NCBI GenBank assembly: GCA_905221615.1
Contig: CAJNDT010000124.1
Span: 62,001 to 126,000, forward strand
Origin: Symbiodinium sp. CCMP2592
Taxonomy: Eukaryota; Sar; Dinophyceae; Suessiales; Symbiodiniaceae
DNA: 64,000 nt
Direction of reading: 5' to 3'
Below the pieces are notes generated by a model. The model had not been told where the DNA came from, did no database searches, and worked only from the letters and a program-made list of their open reading frames with translations. The position numbers and the translations under genes were made by a program. This document shows positions 39,352 to 48,973 of the stretch, piece by piece (position 1 is the stretch's first letter; the number at the start of each line of letters is the position of its first letter).

Positions 39352-39464
39352 CTACCAAAAGTCTCCATTGTAGTTCCTTTTTTGGTTAACCAGTTTTATG
39401 GCTAGGATCCTACAATAGAGATTTCGGTTAACCAAAAAAGGAACTACAATGGAGATTACATAGG
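39352..39464. mobile_element. Pal-D element, TA flanks
   Basis: Both GGTTAACC blocks intact. TA at each end. Confidence 0.88.
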
Positions 39465-39778
39465 TAAACCCTAAACAGCTCTCAGCAAACCAGCAGAGCC
39501 GTAGAGAGAGACGAAAGTCAAATGGAGGCCCCTTCAGGATTTTGGGTTTGACGCTTGGTTTACTCCAAGGTACATGTGCCCAGATAGTCTTTCGTATAAC
39601 GGTACAATTACCTTGGCCCCAATGCACCTACACAGGGACTACTTTGAGACCAATGTGGCTTTGGGTTCAGACCTCAAGCCTGCGAGTGTTGCCCTGTGCC
39701 GCTTGCCGCGCCCATGTCAAACAAGCCACCTTATGAGCCTAAACCATGAACCCTTGACTCTCAAATCTCTGGACCCTA

Positions 39779-39886
39779 CCCTAAGGGTCAATGTACTCAT
39801 AAGCATTGGCGTTACAGTAATTTGTCCCTATATAGGTACTTCGGGGCCACAGTATGTATTATTTGGGTACATGGACCCGTAGGGTT
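39779..39886. mobile_element. Pal-I element
   Basis: Long form with CCCTATATAGGTACTTCGGG. Confidence 0.83.
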
Positions 39887-40025
39887 TAACCCTCAACCCA
39901 AAAGCCTGTCCCATAGATCTCTCTGCGAGCAGGAATGAATCGGACTATGGATGAAGGTCATTCGGGCTCCTTCGCAGCAGAGACTCCCAAACCCCCCAGG
40001 CCAAAGAACTTGCCTCAAACCTTAT

Positions 40026-40087
40026 TAAGCTTCCCAATATAGTGTAGAGTATATTATTTAATTCAAGGGTTTTGAAGTCTCTGGGCT
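40026..40087. mobile_element. Pal-P remnant
   Basis: TTCCCAATAT and AAGTCTCTGGG ends with a much reduced middle. Confidence 0.45.
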
Positions 40088-40553
40088 CGTGGAACCTAAA
40101 CCCGAAGCCCTAAACCTCCCTAGAGATCCAAATCGCCCGAGAGCCTTCTAATTCTACGGTCCTATCTTTGGGCCCAAAGTTGTTCCGACATGGGTCCATA
40201 AAACCGTTAATAAGGCCGTACATGGAAGTCTTTACTACATGGGTCACTGGATCCTGAAGGAAGGAATCCTACTGCAACGGTGTCAGGCGTTTCGGGTTTA
40301 GTATTTTGAGTCTTGGGGCTTTAGTGTGAGCTTTGCAATGTTTTGAGGTTTAGCACTTGAGGTTCTTCCTAGACTACTCTCTAACATATATAAATACCCA
40401 TGATTATGGGTCAGAAGGGCCCCAAGTACCCACTATTGAGGCGGCTCTTTTGGGGGGTCCTGGGCTTCTAACCAAGCTTAGGGTCACGGCTCCTCGTAGG
40501 CGTGATCGTCCAAGGTGTTTGCCTCGCCAGAGCCCCGGCCACTTAATGTATAT

Positions 40554-40688
40554 ACTTGGAGGGTCGGGGGACTTAGTAACTGCTTATTTTTAGTATCTTA
40601 TGGCTACCATAACCTCAATTAGGGTCCCTTTCAGGGTACTTACAAGTCCACTTACTACCTACTTACTAAGTTCCCCGACCCTCCCAGT
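40554..40688 (+). mobile_element. Pal-A element, TA flanks
   Basis: Full copy with TA|CTTGGAGGGTCGG and CTCCCAG|TA. Confidence 0.88.
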
Positions 40689-40745
40689 AAGGGCCTGAAT
40701 AGTTAGAATAGGGCTTGGGGCTCATTTACAGTGCACTTATCATCA
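40689..40745. mobile_element. Pal-W half copy
   Basis: GGGCCTGAATAGTTAGAATA begins directly at the Pal-A right flank. The right half is missing. Confidence 0.55.
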
Positions 40746-41427
40746 GGACCCCTCAGCAACCATGTTGGTATTTATCTTAGGCTTATATATAACAGTGCCA
40801 GGCGTCCCCAATTTCCACCCCACCTAGGGCTGAGGGTTCAGGGTGTATGGAGTGTTATTAAATCAATGGAAGCCATAACCGAATCAGCTATCCACGCCGT
40901 TACCAACTGCATCGCGGCTAACACCAAGCCACCAACGGAATTAATGCAACCCATCAAAGGCACGCACATCGTACACTAAACCACAAATCCTGTGAATCCC
41001 GAAGGCCAAATTAGGGCACCGGCATAGCTAACAAACGCTGAAAAAGCCGACCCTGAGTATCTCTAAACTCAGTGTTGAAATGTTGGCCTGCTGACGCATC
41101 AGCTGCTCGTTCCACATCACCGTCTCCTCTTCCGTATGCACCCCGGCCCCCCATGCAGCCGCCCTCTGGTTCGGATGTCAAGGGGTAGTTACAAGACGAA
41201 CCTGTGCTGGGAAAAGCGTCATGATAAGGATTAAGAAACAATGAATGTAAGTATTCATCGTTACTCAGGGGCTCCACTCTAGGGCTCTTGAACCCAGTGT
41301 AATCCCATACTCGAGGCCCCGAAGCAACCCCGAGCCAACAGGTTTCCCCCTGAATCCTTTAGATCATAAGGACCCTAAGGGGGGTGGGGGGGGGGTAGGG
41401 GGCCTTAATACCTATAATAAGGACAAA

Positions 41428-41565
41428 ACTTGGAGGGTCGGGGGACTCAGTAACTGGTTATTTTAGGGACTTATAAGTACCATAACCTCAATTAGGGTCC
41501 CTTTTAGGGTACTTATAACTCTACTTATATACTAACTACTTACTAAGTCCCCCGACCCCCCAAGT
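41428..41565 (+). mobile_element. Pal-A element inside a duplicated flank
   Basis: The 17-base string GGGGGCCTTAATACCTA precedes it and GGGGGCCTTAATACCTTA follows it, each continuing AATAAGGACAAAA. The flank itself is therefore duplicated on both sides. Confidence 0.87.
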
Positions 41566-41703
41566 AGGGGGCCTTAATACCTTAATAAGGACAAAAGGAC
41601 TTCCAGTCCTCTACCCCCCTCCCCCCTACCCCCCTCCAAAGGGTCCCTAGACCTCCATGAAGACATCTGCCTGCATAGTGAAAGCAAGCCTGACATGCTC
41701 ATG

Positions 41704-41802
41704 TAGAGGCCTTAGAATAGGGTTTCAGGGTTTGGGGGGGCTCTTTGTAATGCATAGTTATAGTAAAATGTCCCCCGAAGCCCTATTCTAACTAGAGGCC
41801 CG
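41704..41802. mobile_element. Pal-W element
   Basis: AGAGGCCTTAGAATAGGGTTTC and CCCTATTCTAACTAGAGGCCC arms, with GGGGGGGCTC/TGTCCCCC in the stem. Confidence 0.75.
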
Positions 41803-41894
41803 TATACGTACTAGGCTGCTAGAGCGGGCATGTCCCAAATATGGGCTGAACATGCGTCTTCCGTCGAAACGCACGCCTGCCCTGAGTCCCAGGC

Positions 41895-42010
41895 CGGTAC
41901 CCTAAACCTTAAACCTAAACTTATGCCCTATAAGCCCTAAACTCCCTAAACCCTAACCACCTAAACCCCTAAGCCCTAAACTACCTAAGCCCTAACCACG
42001 AAACCCCAAA
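41895..42010. repeat. Telomere-like tract (CCCTAAA orientation)
   Basis: CCCTAAACTCCCTAAACCC units. Confidence 0.85.
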
Positions 42011-42486
42011 CCGCAACAAAGTGCAAGCCAGGAAGTGTCCTCTGCGGCACGCGCCTCTGCACTTCCTCTCAGCTGGGACGTTTGGGGGCTCCGGAAGTGA
42101 TATGGCCGCACTTCAAGGCACCCCATAGGGTACTACAGGGATCAAAAAGGTAACATAGGTCTTTCAGGGCTTACGGCCACCTGCTAATTCTAGACAAAAA
42201 ACCAGGATATGTGGAACACACTACACTGGTCGCCCGGGGATGGCCACAGTCTGCAGAAAGCCCTGACTGACCGCCCAGTGCTCCAACTCTACCTGCTGGA
42301 GTTCCAAGCCGATGCCTGGATCCAAACCCCAACTTAGATTTAGGGTTTACCTAGACCCCCAAGTACCCTTTAAAGGGCTCTGATATTTCATATTAAGATG
42401 TTACTCGGGGCTACAATAATGAAGGTCGTCGGGGGGGTTCTAGGTAGGGGTTCAGGGGCTTCGGGGTTAGGGGTTTACAGGGAACT

Positions 42487-42575
42487 CCAGAAAGCTGGAA
42501 TATGGTTTCATGGTAGGATACCCTATAATTTACCATAGAAGGGTTAGGATAATCATATTCCAACTTTCTGGCGTT
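42487..42575. mobile_element. Pal-Q element
   Basis: CCAGAAAGCTGGAATATGGT and CATATTCCAACTTTCTGG arms. Confidence 0.83.
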
Positions 42576-42660
42576 TACCTTAGGGGTTTAGGGTTTGAAG
42601 TCAACCCCTCCAAGGCGAATCCCAAGATGCCCCTTGCAAGGCAAATACCCTATTCATTGT

Positions 42661-42777
42661 CCTAAGGGTCCATGTATCCACATAGGGTTCCTTTAAGGGT
42701 TCTATTGGGCTTTACAGGGCAATTATAAGGGCCATGCACTCATATGATATATATATATATATATACATATACATACA

Positions 42778-42810
<33 letters not shown>

Positions 42811-42881
42811 TTATACACATTGGCCTTAAAGTAGTCCGTGTGAAGGGTACATTGGGCCCAAAGTACATGGACCCTTAGGGT
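42661..42881. mobile_element. Pal-I element enlarged by a TA/CATA microsatellite
   Basis: Ends CCTAAGGGTCCATGTATCC and ACATGGACCCTTAGGG. A duplicated left arm and about 60 bp of TA and CATA repeats lie inside. Confidence 0.8.
42746..42808. repeat. (TA)n(CATA)n microsatellite
   Basis: TA run, then nine CATA units. Confidence 0.93.
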
Positions 42882-42912
42882 TTTCATTGTAACTACAACC
42901 CCTCCCCTTCAC

Positions 42913-43008
42913 CCTCCCCCAAAGTCTCTCTGCAAGCAAAGTTTCGAGCTTGATCTGTGTGGTCTCCGACACCTTGCGCAGGACATCGAGGCTTTGGGGG
43001 CATCTTTG
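42913..43008 (-). CDS. Exon candidate between Pal-P and Pal-I
   Basis: Exactly 32 codons in phase 0 between CTTTACAG (immediately outside Pal-P) and GTGAAG. It reads QRCPQSLDVLRKVSETTQIK, then LETLLAERLWGR, an amphipathic helix. The next downstream element on the strand is a Pal-I. The repeats on both sides, clean phase and composition make this one of the better exon calls. No family is recognised. Confidence 0.4.
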
Positions 43009-43017
43009 CTGTAAAGC

Positions 43018-43130
43018 CAGAGACTCCAATGTCCCTCAATTAAGGAATATGCCTTAAATAAACGGGGCCTTAATTAGTAGTATGCTTTGAAATATATTGC
43101 TTAATTAAGGGGTATTGGGATCTCTGGGTA
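43018..43130. mobile_element. Pal-P element filling a candidate intron
   Basis: The 130-nt interval 43009-43138 (GTGGCC...CTTTACAG on the minus strand) consists of this element plus 8 bases on each side. Confidence 0.85.
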
Positions 43131-43138
43131 AGGGCCAC

Positions 43139-43198
43139 CGCAGATTTACAGGTTTGCAGGGCTTCCAGCCGGCATGGACACCCAGACGTTTGTAGGTG
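43139..43198 (-). CDS. Exon candidate between Pal-F and Pal-P
   Basis: Exactly 20 codons in phase 0, HLQTSGCPCRLEALQTCKSA, between CAACCGGAG (the end of Pal-F plus two bases) and GCG|GTGGCC. Confidence 0.36.
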
Positions 43199-43201
43199 CT
43201 C

Positions 43202-43302
43202 CGGTTGATGATAGAAATCCTGCATTACCCATACTGAGGAATATACCATAATTCCCATAGTTTAGGGTCCTTAAGGCAATGCAGGATCTATATCATCAAC
43301 CG
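43202..43302. mobile_element. Pal-F element, 101 bp, filling a candidate intron
   Basis: Flanked by TC on both plus-strand sides (43200-43201 and 43303-43304), a 2-bp target duplication. A minus-strand GT (GTTGAT, part of its end) and an AG one base past its other end bound a 102-nt interval. Confidence 0.9.
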
Positions 43303-43356
43303 TCACACTCCCTATGCTAAAAGCAAGTCGCAAACCGGGAAACCCGAAGTTAAAGA
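43301..43356 (-). CDS. Exon candidate before Pal-F
   Basis: After telomere-like DNA ending AAAGCCCCAG, the frame reads FNFGFPGLRLAFSIGSVT and runs into the Pal-F end, where ACG|GTTGAT is the only GT. Its last base and part of the codon belong to the element. Confidence 0.3.
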
Positions 43357-43359
43357 CTG

Positions 43360-43585
43360 GGGCTTTAGGGTTTAGGGTTTTAGGGTTTAGGGTTTAAGGT
43401 TGATAGGGTTTAGGGTTTATAGGTTTTAGGGTTTAGGGTTTAGGGTTTAGGTTTTAGGGTTTGGAGGTTTAGAGCTTTAGGGTTTAGGGTTTATAGGTTT
43501 CAGGGTCTAGGGTTTATAGGTCTTAGGGTTTAGGGCTTTAGGGTTTAGGGCTTTACGGTTTAGGGTTTAGTTTAGGGTTATCCCA
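43360..43585. repeat. Telomere-like tract (TTTAGGG orientation)
   Basis: The longest tract: TTTAGGGTTTAGGG with TTATAGG variants, between two oppositely directed exon clusters. Confidence 0.93.
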
Positions 43586-43647
43586 CCAGCTTGACTCAAA
43601 ACACAAAGGCACCATAAAACACCCAAGAACTTTACAAAATCTTCTGA

Positions 43648-43785
43648 AGGCCTGAAGAATTCATAACCCGAAGCCACGAACCGTCCCTGCAAGCCCAAAT
43701 ATGCACCTGCCATGACGTTCGCAATCCGGTGGAAGACGCGAAACGCCTGGCGGAAGACTTCTTCCGGACAAGGTACCGAGGGCAG
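43648..43785 (+). CDS. Exon candidate with GTGTCT donor
   Basis: An open frame of 46 codons after TGA. Its second half reads CHDVRNPVEDAKRLAEDFFR, then TRYRGQ, followed by CAG|GTGTCT. Several AGs near its start could be acceptors. The helical, charged reading and good donor favour an exon. It joins the 43.9-kb exon in phase 0. No family is recognised. Confidence 0.4.
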
Positions 43786-43897
43786 GTGTCTGGCTGTGCG
43801 GTTTAGGGTAAATTGCAGAACTTGGAAGGTAATTGGGGGGCGGGGCTCGGTTCAGTCACTGAGGAGTTGGGCGAAGCTTCAGGGCATTGTGCTGCAG

Positions 43898-43975
43898 TGC
43901 ACCCTCGCAGACACTGCACCGCTACATCGTCTACAGTCTAACTCTAAGCCCTGCACTGCCCGTAAATGGTGCTAG
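43898..43975 (+). CDS. Terminal exon candidate
   Basis: After GGCATTGTGCTGCAG, 25 codons in phase 0 (CTLADTAPLHRLQSNSKPCT, then ARKWC) end in TAG. The intron would be 112 nt (43786-43897). A Pal-A element starts 4 bases after the stop. Confidence 0.33.
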   Translation, partial: CTLADTAPLHRLQSNSKPCTARKWC

Positions 43976-43979
43976 AAGT

Positions 43980-44113
43980 ACTTGGGGGGTCGGGGGACTT
44001 AGTAAGTAGTTAGTAAGTAGACTTATAAGTACCCTAAAAGGGACCCTTTTTGGGGTTGTGGTACTTTTTAGTCCCTAAAATAACCAGTTACTAAGTCCCC
44101 CGACCCTCCAATT
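43980..44113 (-). mobile_element. Pal-A element
   Basis: Complete copy immediately downstream of a candidate stop codon. TA at the left and TT at the right flank. Confidence 0.87.
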
Positions 44114-44349
44114 AGACCCCACACAGCTCCTCAGCTCCCCACACACGCCTTCCTGGTCTGGGATAGAACCTTGAAGTAAGCCCCCATAGGCCAATATAAC
44201 TCCGACTTGCGACTGGATCCCCAACCCTAAACCCAAACCCCCCGTAAGCAAAAACAATACTTCTGAACCCTAACCCCTAAACCCTACAGGCCTTTGAAAC
44301 AAGAAGCAATGAAACTGAACCCTATAAACCCTAAACCCTATAAAACACA

Positions 44350-44376
44350 CATATTATATATACATATATATATATG

Positions 44377-44410
<34 letters not shown>

Positions 44411-44413
44411 CAT
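44350..44413. repeat. (TA)n microsatellite
   Basis: About 60 bp with GTA and CATA interruptions, within CCCTAAA units. Confidence 0.92.
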
Positions 44414-44639
44414 TTAAGCCCTAAACCCAAACCCTAAAGCCTATAGGCCTTTGAGACCAAAACTTAAAGACTCTGAACCTGCTTCATGTCGTTGCGCAGG
44501 CAGACAGTCGAGGCCTGGCTCGACTTCTCTTGGGAAAAAGGCGTGGGGCTTGTAGGGGTTCCTTTAAAGGGATCTATAGGGGTTTATAGGGCTCCTTGAA
44601 AGGGATTCTATAGGGGTTTATAGGGCTCCTTTAAGGGAT

Positions 44640-44800
44640 CCATAGGGCTTAGGGGTTTAGGGGATCAGGGTTTAGGGTTCAGGGTTTAGGGATTTAGGTT
44701 CAGGGTTTTGGGGGTTTGGGGTTTCGGGTGCAGGGTTTAGGGTTCAGGGTTCGGGGTTCAGGATTTATGGTCTACAGTTTAGGGTATAGGGTTTGGGGTT
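44640..44800. repeat. Telomere-like tract (TTTAGGG orientation)
   Basis: GGGTTTAGGGTTCAGGG units. Confidence 0.88.
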
Positions 44801-45008
44801 GAGGATTCAGTTCGTATTGTGATGGGCTTAGCAAGTAGGCTTTGCCAGGCTACAGGGTCTTTCAAGGGGTCTAGGGTCATCATCGGCTCTTAAAAGTCGG
44901 GTTCTTCGGGGCTTCTTGGAGGAAAAACAAGTCTTGTGCGCAGGACTGAAACGTCGTCTTCCTGGCAAGAGTGGGGTCTGAGGTGTTATGGTTTAGGGCG
45001 GCTCCGCG

Positions 45009-45012
<4 letters not shown>

Positions 45013-45051
<39 letters not shown>
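45013..45051. repeat. (TA)n microsatellite
   Basis: 39 bp of TA running directly into Pal-B. Confidence 0.93.
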
Positions 45052-45053
<2 letters not shown>

Positions 45054-45054
<1 letters not shown>

Positions 45055-45149
45055 GGTTGTCAAAATTAGGGTCCCTTTTTGGGTCCTTAATACAGAACGG
45101 CACCCAAGGGGTGGCCCAAAAGGGGCCCTAATTTTGACAACCACCCATA
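45054..45149. mobile_element. Pal-B element at the edge of a TA run
   Basis: ATATGAGGG lies before it and ATATGAGGG after CCACCC, consistent with insertion into TA-rich DNA. Confidence 0.84.
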
Positions 45150-45580
45150 TGAGGGTTTAGATCTTCCGGGAGTAACCTCATTCCACGGGTTCAGTTCCCA
45201 GGGTGTCCCAGGCCATGTGATATGATCTTGTCATTGTGGTAATACAGGAGGCCAGAACGACCAGAATCGGATTTCCGGGTGTTCTATAGCATAAACATCC
45301 AGGGACTGTAAGGGGAATCCGGCTTCTATATTTGCATTCTGAGTTCTAGACCCCACCGCCGCACAAAACCGACACCTACTCAGCTACGAACCCTGCTTCG
45401 GGTTTCAATCATAACACACTCATAACACAACTACACCCGTAAAACCCAAACCTGAAACCGCTACAGTATGTTGTTTCACCCCAAGCCGATAAACCAAAGA
45501 TCAAAATGGACCTCTCCATAGAAAACCTAAACACTCCCAGGAACTGCTATGCATCCTAAGCTCCTACACATGAGGATTCA

Positions 45581-45910
45581 GTGCTGTCAGGGCTTCCGGG
45601 ATGCCCAGCCGTGTTCAGACAGGAGAGGAGCAAGTCCAAATGCCGACCGGTCCTGAGCTATGCTGAGGGTTTCTGCAATGGCAGTATAGCGGTTTTAGGG
45701 CCGTCAAGTTTGACGGGATGCCATAATTATACCATACAATTTCCCCAGTCCCTGCCAACTAAACGCTGGTTCTTGTTGGGTTTGGGCTTGCCGATCTCCC
45801 CCAAAAATGCATCTGCCTACGATTTCCCGGCTTGCGCGAGCCGCCACAACCACAAAACGAGTAACCTGAGGCTTCTTTCAGGGTTCCCTAGACCTGAAAA
45901 GGAACCCTAA
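45581..45910 (+). CDS. Open frame on both strands, doubtful
   Basis: A 109-codon plus ATG frame. The minus strand is open over about 45 codons in the middle with an equally plausible reading (IVWYNYGIPSNLTALKP). No domain and no clear splice site. Confidence 0.15.
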   Translation: MLSGLPGCPAVFRQERSKSKCRPVLSYAEGFCNGSIAVLGPSSLTGCHNYTIQFPQSLPTKRWFLLGLGLPISPKNASAYDFPACASRHNHKTSNLRLLSGFPRPEKEP

Positions 45911-45916
45911 GCCCTG

Positions 45917-45961
45917 TAAAAAAAAAAAACAAAAAACACACACACACACACACACACACAA
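45917..45961. repeat. (A)n(AC)n microsatellite
   Basis: A-run followed by AC. Confidence 0.92.
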
Positions 45962-46191
45962 GAAGGAACCCTAAGCGCCTGAACGGAATCCAGAGAGGAA
46001 CTCGGAACCCTAAGCCCTTTGAGGGTTTTATGACGCTTTTTGTAGGGTTTTCATCAGCGTATCTTGGGACTATGTAATGTAACCATAAAAATCCACTGTA
46101 GCCTTTAAAGGAGCTCCTTCCTAGTAGCTTTGGTGCCAGAGTACGTCACTACTATGAACACAATAGCAATGATACTTCTTCTTGCTTCTAT

Positions 46192-46299
46192 ACCCTAAGG
46201 ATCCACGTACTCAAACAGTATATACATTGGCTTTAAAGTACTCCCCATGTAGGTACATTGGGCCCAAAAAATATATACTATTTGGGTACATGGACCCTA
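46192..46299. mobile_element. Pal-I element
   Basis: Long form, ending TACATGGACCCTA with the last GGG lost. Confidence 0.82.
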
Positions 46300-46317
46300 A
46301 AACCGTGTTGAACCCTA

Positions 46318-46434
46318 TACAGTAGAAGCCGGAGAGTTGGAACATCATTAGCCTCATGCCCTTAGAGTAAGGTATAGGGAATCCCAGCATGAATCATCCT
46401 AAATCTATGTTCCAACTTTCTGGGGTTCACCATA
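46318..46434. mobile_element. Pal-Q element
   Basis: Starts 18 bp after Pal-I. Arms GTAGAAGCCGGAGAGTTGGA and CCAACTTTCTGGGGTTC. Confidence 0.78.
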
Positions 46435-46495
46435 GATTCCTTGAAGGAGCCCCTCTCTTGGTACCCTCAAAGGAATCCTCACAGGAACCCTATTT

Positions 46496-46600
46496 GGGAG
46501 TTTCCGACAATTAGGGGTACCTGATTTGGGGGTCCTTATAATAAGGATCCTACTATGTAGGGTACTAGTCTAGGGTCCCCCCATTTTCGGAAACTCCCAT
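46496..46600. mobile_element. Pal-H element
   Basis: Complete; GGGAGTTTCCGACAATTAGG to CATTTTCGGAAACTCCCAT. Confidence 0.87.
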
Positions 46601-46886
46601 TTGGGCACATGGACCCTTAAGCTTTATAGAACCTTCAAAGCAAGCCTTAAAGGAACCCTTATGGTACCCTTATGGATATCCACAGATTTGCCAGGTGTCC
46701 AAGTCAGCTCTATGGGCACGTCGCGGCAGAACCAGGATTCCTTCGTCTCCTTTGTCTCACTGACCCAAAACCCAAGCAAAAAGGTGAAACAATCAGAATC
46801 GACTACCTCGTAAGACCCCCAAAAGTTGAAAAGTTGAGTTTACAACCAATAAGTTGTCTCAGTAGAGTCGTGAGGGCTTATTGGGC

Positions 46887-47258
46887 TTAACTGTCTTTGA
46901 CTCTAGGGCTTGGACTGGTAAGGTCCAGGGCTGCAGGGAAGGTTTGGGCTCTTTTTCGGGCGAGGGGAGGGGGCGGGGGTGGGGGCAGATAAGCCTGGTT
47001 TTGCCCCTTCCTCGGCAAACCTGGAAAGCTTGCGGATTCGTTCCTGTGTTTTGTTTGTCCAAAGCCGGTTGTTTTTTGTAGAATCCTGCTCATCCATTTA
47101 CCACAACCCCCAAATGTCGAAATTTTGCAGGCCGTAAGCCTGAGGCAGAGGCCCTTTTGGCAAATGTCAGTTCTCATGAGCTGTATGAGTCTAGGGGGCT
47201 TGGGGGCAGTGGATTTTGACAGTCTTCTGACTCCAATTTCCGACGAATTAACTACCAA
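46887..47258 (-). CDS. ATG open frame with poly-proline, unknown
   Basis: A 123-codon frame from ATG in DNA free of elements. The N-terminal half is basic (MVVNSSEIGVRRLSKSTAPK). A Cys/Gly/Trp patch (STFGGCGKWMS) and a run of seven prolines follow, then a basic end. The poly-proline comes from a GGGGGTGGGGG-type run, so part may be simple sequence. It is among the longest ATG frames outside repeats but not beyond chance. Confidence 0.27.
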   Translation of the reverse strand: MVVNSSEIGVRRLSKSTAPKPPRLIQLMRTDICQKGLCLRLTACKISTFGGCGKWMSRILQKTTGFGQTKHRNESASFPGLPRKGQNQAYLPPPPPPPLARKRAQTFPAALDLTSPSPRVKDS

Positions 47259-47344
47259 CAGAGTTTGAATGCCTTTTTGACTTTCATCTCCCTAGTGCGA
47301 CAATGAAATCTGAAACTTTATTGACTTCAATCTCCCCACAAACC

Positions 47345-47455
47345 CGCCCAAATCCAATAAACCCTGAACCCCAAACCGCGTAAACCCTAAATCCTATAAA
47401 CCCAAAACCCTAAACCCCATAAACCCTATAAGCCCTATAAAGCCGCGAGCCCGCT
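47345..47455. repeat. Degenerate telomere-like tract (CCCTAAA orientation)
   Basis: CCCTATAAACCC and CCCTAAACCCC units. Confidence 0.75.
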
Positions 47456-47549
47456 TAGTCCACTGGCTCCTCATCCTTCAGCATCCGGACGAAGTCCTTT
47501 GCAACCTGCTCCACAGGAGTTGACGCTCCATTGGCTTACCTAAAGAATA

Positions 47550-47670
47550 CAGTAGAAGCCCACAAGTTGGAAACCCAATAGCCTCAATCCGTAAGAGTAA
47601 TGTAATTTTAGAGAGTCCAAGCACTATTTGGCCTTAATCCGGTTTCCAAATTTATGGGGTTTTACTGTAG
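47550..47670. mobile_element. Pal-Q element
   Basis: ACAGTAGAAGCCCACAAGTT and its inverse, ending TTACTGTAG. Confidence 0.8.
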
Positions 47671-47819
47671 GGTTCCTTAAAGGGGTACCATAAGGGTTCT
47701 ACAAGGGGACTATATGGTATAGGAGCCTTGGTAGTTTGAATAGGGATTTGTGGTTCCTTTAAAAGGACCCTCAAACGGGCTCTATCAGGGATCTATCGTC
47801 AGCAGGACCCTCCTTGCAT

Positions 47820-47924
47820 TAAGGTTCATGGATAGTTATATAAGTGGGTTTAAGGTAACCATAATTATAACCCATCATCGGGGACTTATAACTCCACTTT
47901 TAACTACCCATGAACCTCCAAGTG
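47820..47924. mobile_element. Pal-T element, compact form
   Basis: AGGTTCATGGATAGTTATA and ACTACCCATGAACCTCCAAG arms. It shows the size before the expansion seen at 32.3 kb. Confidence 0.82.
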
Positions 47925-48257
47925 TGCACTCAAATAGGGATATCTGGTCCCAAATAACGGGCATTTCGGGTCTTATAGAGGGTGGATGGAGGGTCTAGGC
48001 AAGCTACGATTCTCGTAGCGGGGCTTGGAGGGCTTGGGGTTTAGGCTCTTGTCGCTTCGGATGAACTACTGGGTTCTCGTTGACGACCTGAACTGACATA
48101 AGTGACCATGACACGGAAAGCAGGCGATTTGCGCGTTGACCCGCTGCATGGCAGAATGAACGAGAACCCAGGTTCATGCCGCGCTAGAGTTCACAGGCCC
48201 AGGCTTGAAGATGTTGAGATTTTATGCTTAGGCTCAGCTTGTCTGCGGTTTTATCTA

Positions 48258-48335
48258 GGTACCCGGCCCCCACTCAGTAATAGTTAGTAGTATTCATAAG
48301 ATAGATATATTAGGACCTGAATAACCCATGAAAGG
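48258..48335. mobile_element. Pal-AA half copy
   Basis: GGTACCCGGCCCCCACTCAGTA to CCTGAATAACCCAT, in opposite orientation to the complete copy that follows. Confidence 0.65.
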
Positions 48336-48396
48336 AAGCAAAAAACCCTGAACCCTGCACTCCTAAGGCTCCTAAGGCCCCTAAGCCCTAAACATT

Positions 48397-48503
48397 GGGC
48401 ACTGCACCCATACAGTAAGAGTCTATATAGGGCTACTATTCAGGTCCCTATAAATCTATGTTATGGGTGTTATTCAACTATTCCTGAGTGGGAGCCGTAC
48501 CCA
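48397..48503. mobile_element. Pal-AA element
   Basis: GGGCACTGCACCCATACAGT to CCTGAGTGGGAGCCGTACCC. A third copy is at 63.3 kb. Confidence 0.78.
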
Positions 48504-48517
48504 AAATAAACAACATT

Positions 48518-48609
48518 ACCCATAGGCCCCAAAGTAGTTCCGTTTTGGGATTACCTTATAGGATTCTATATACGAACCCCAAAAAGGAAGGACTTTGGGG
48601 CCTTAAGGT
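48518..48609. mobile_element. Pal-C element
   Basis: Complete left arm, right arm slightly decayed (AGGAAGGACTTTGGGG). Confidence 0.85.
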
Positions 48610-48718
48610 AAACATCAGAACATGCAGTAAACGGAAGGCAGCCGTGGCGGAAGGCGGGCAGTGCAAGAGGAGAGGCCGGGCCTTGCTACAGTCCATCCCT
48701 TTAAAGGGCTCCTTTATG

Positions 48719-48830
48719 GCCCAAAGGCTCTGAAGTACCTTTATAGTAGAATGTAGGGTTTCGATATTAGGAATTACTATTATGAGTTGGGGAAGTATCC
48801 CCCCACAACGATACTTTGGACCCTTTGGGT
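48719..48830. mobile_element. Pal-N element
   Basis: Copy without Pal-O. The intact AGTATCCCCCCAC region shows the target site. Confidence 0.82.
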
Positions 48831-48864
48831 GAGATGCTCTCGGGGTTCTGTAAGGATGTGGGGA

Positions 48865-48973
48865 TAAAAGAGCCTTAATAATTAGAATAGGGCTTTGGGG
48901 CCCACTATAGTATACATATAAATATAATGAATCCCCAAAATAGTGTTGGTAGTTATTTAGGCCCCCATAGTAG
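48865..48973. mobile_element. Pal-W element
   Basis: AGCCTTAATAATTAGAATAG and TAGTTATTTAGGCCCCC arms. Confidence 0.8.
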
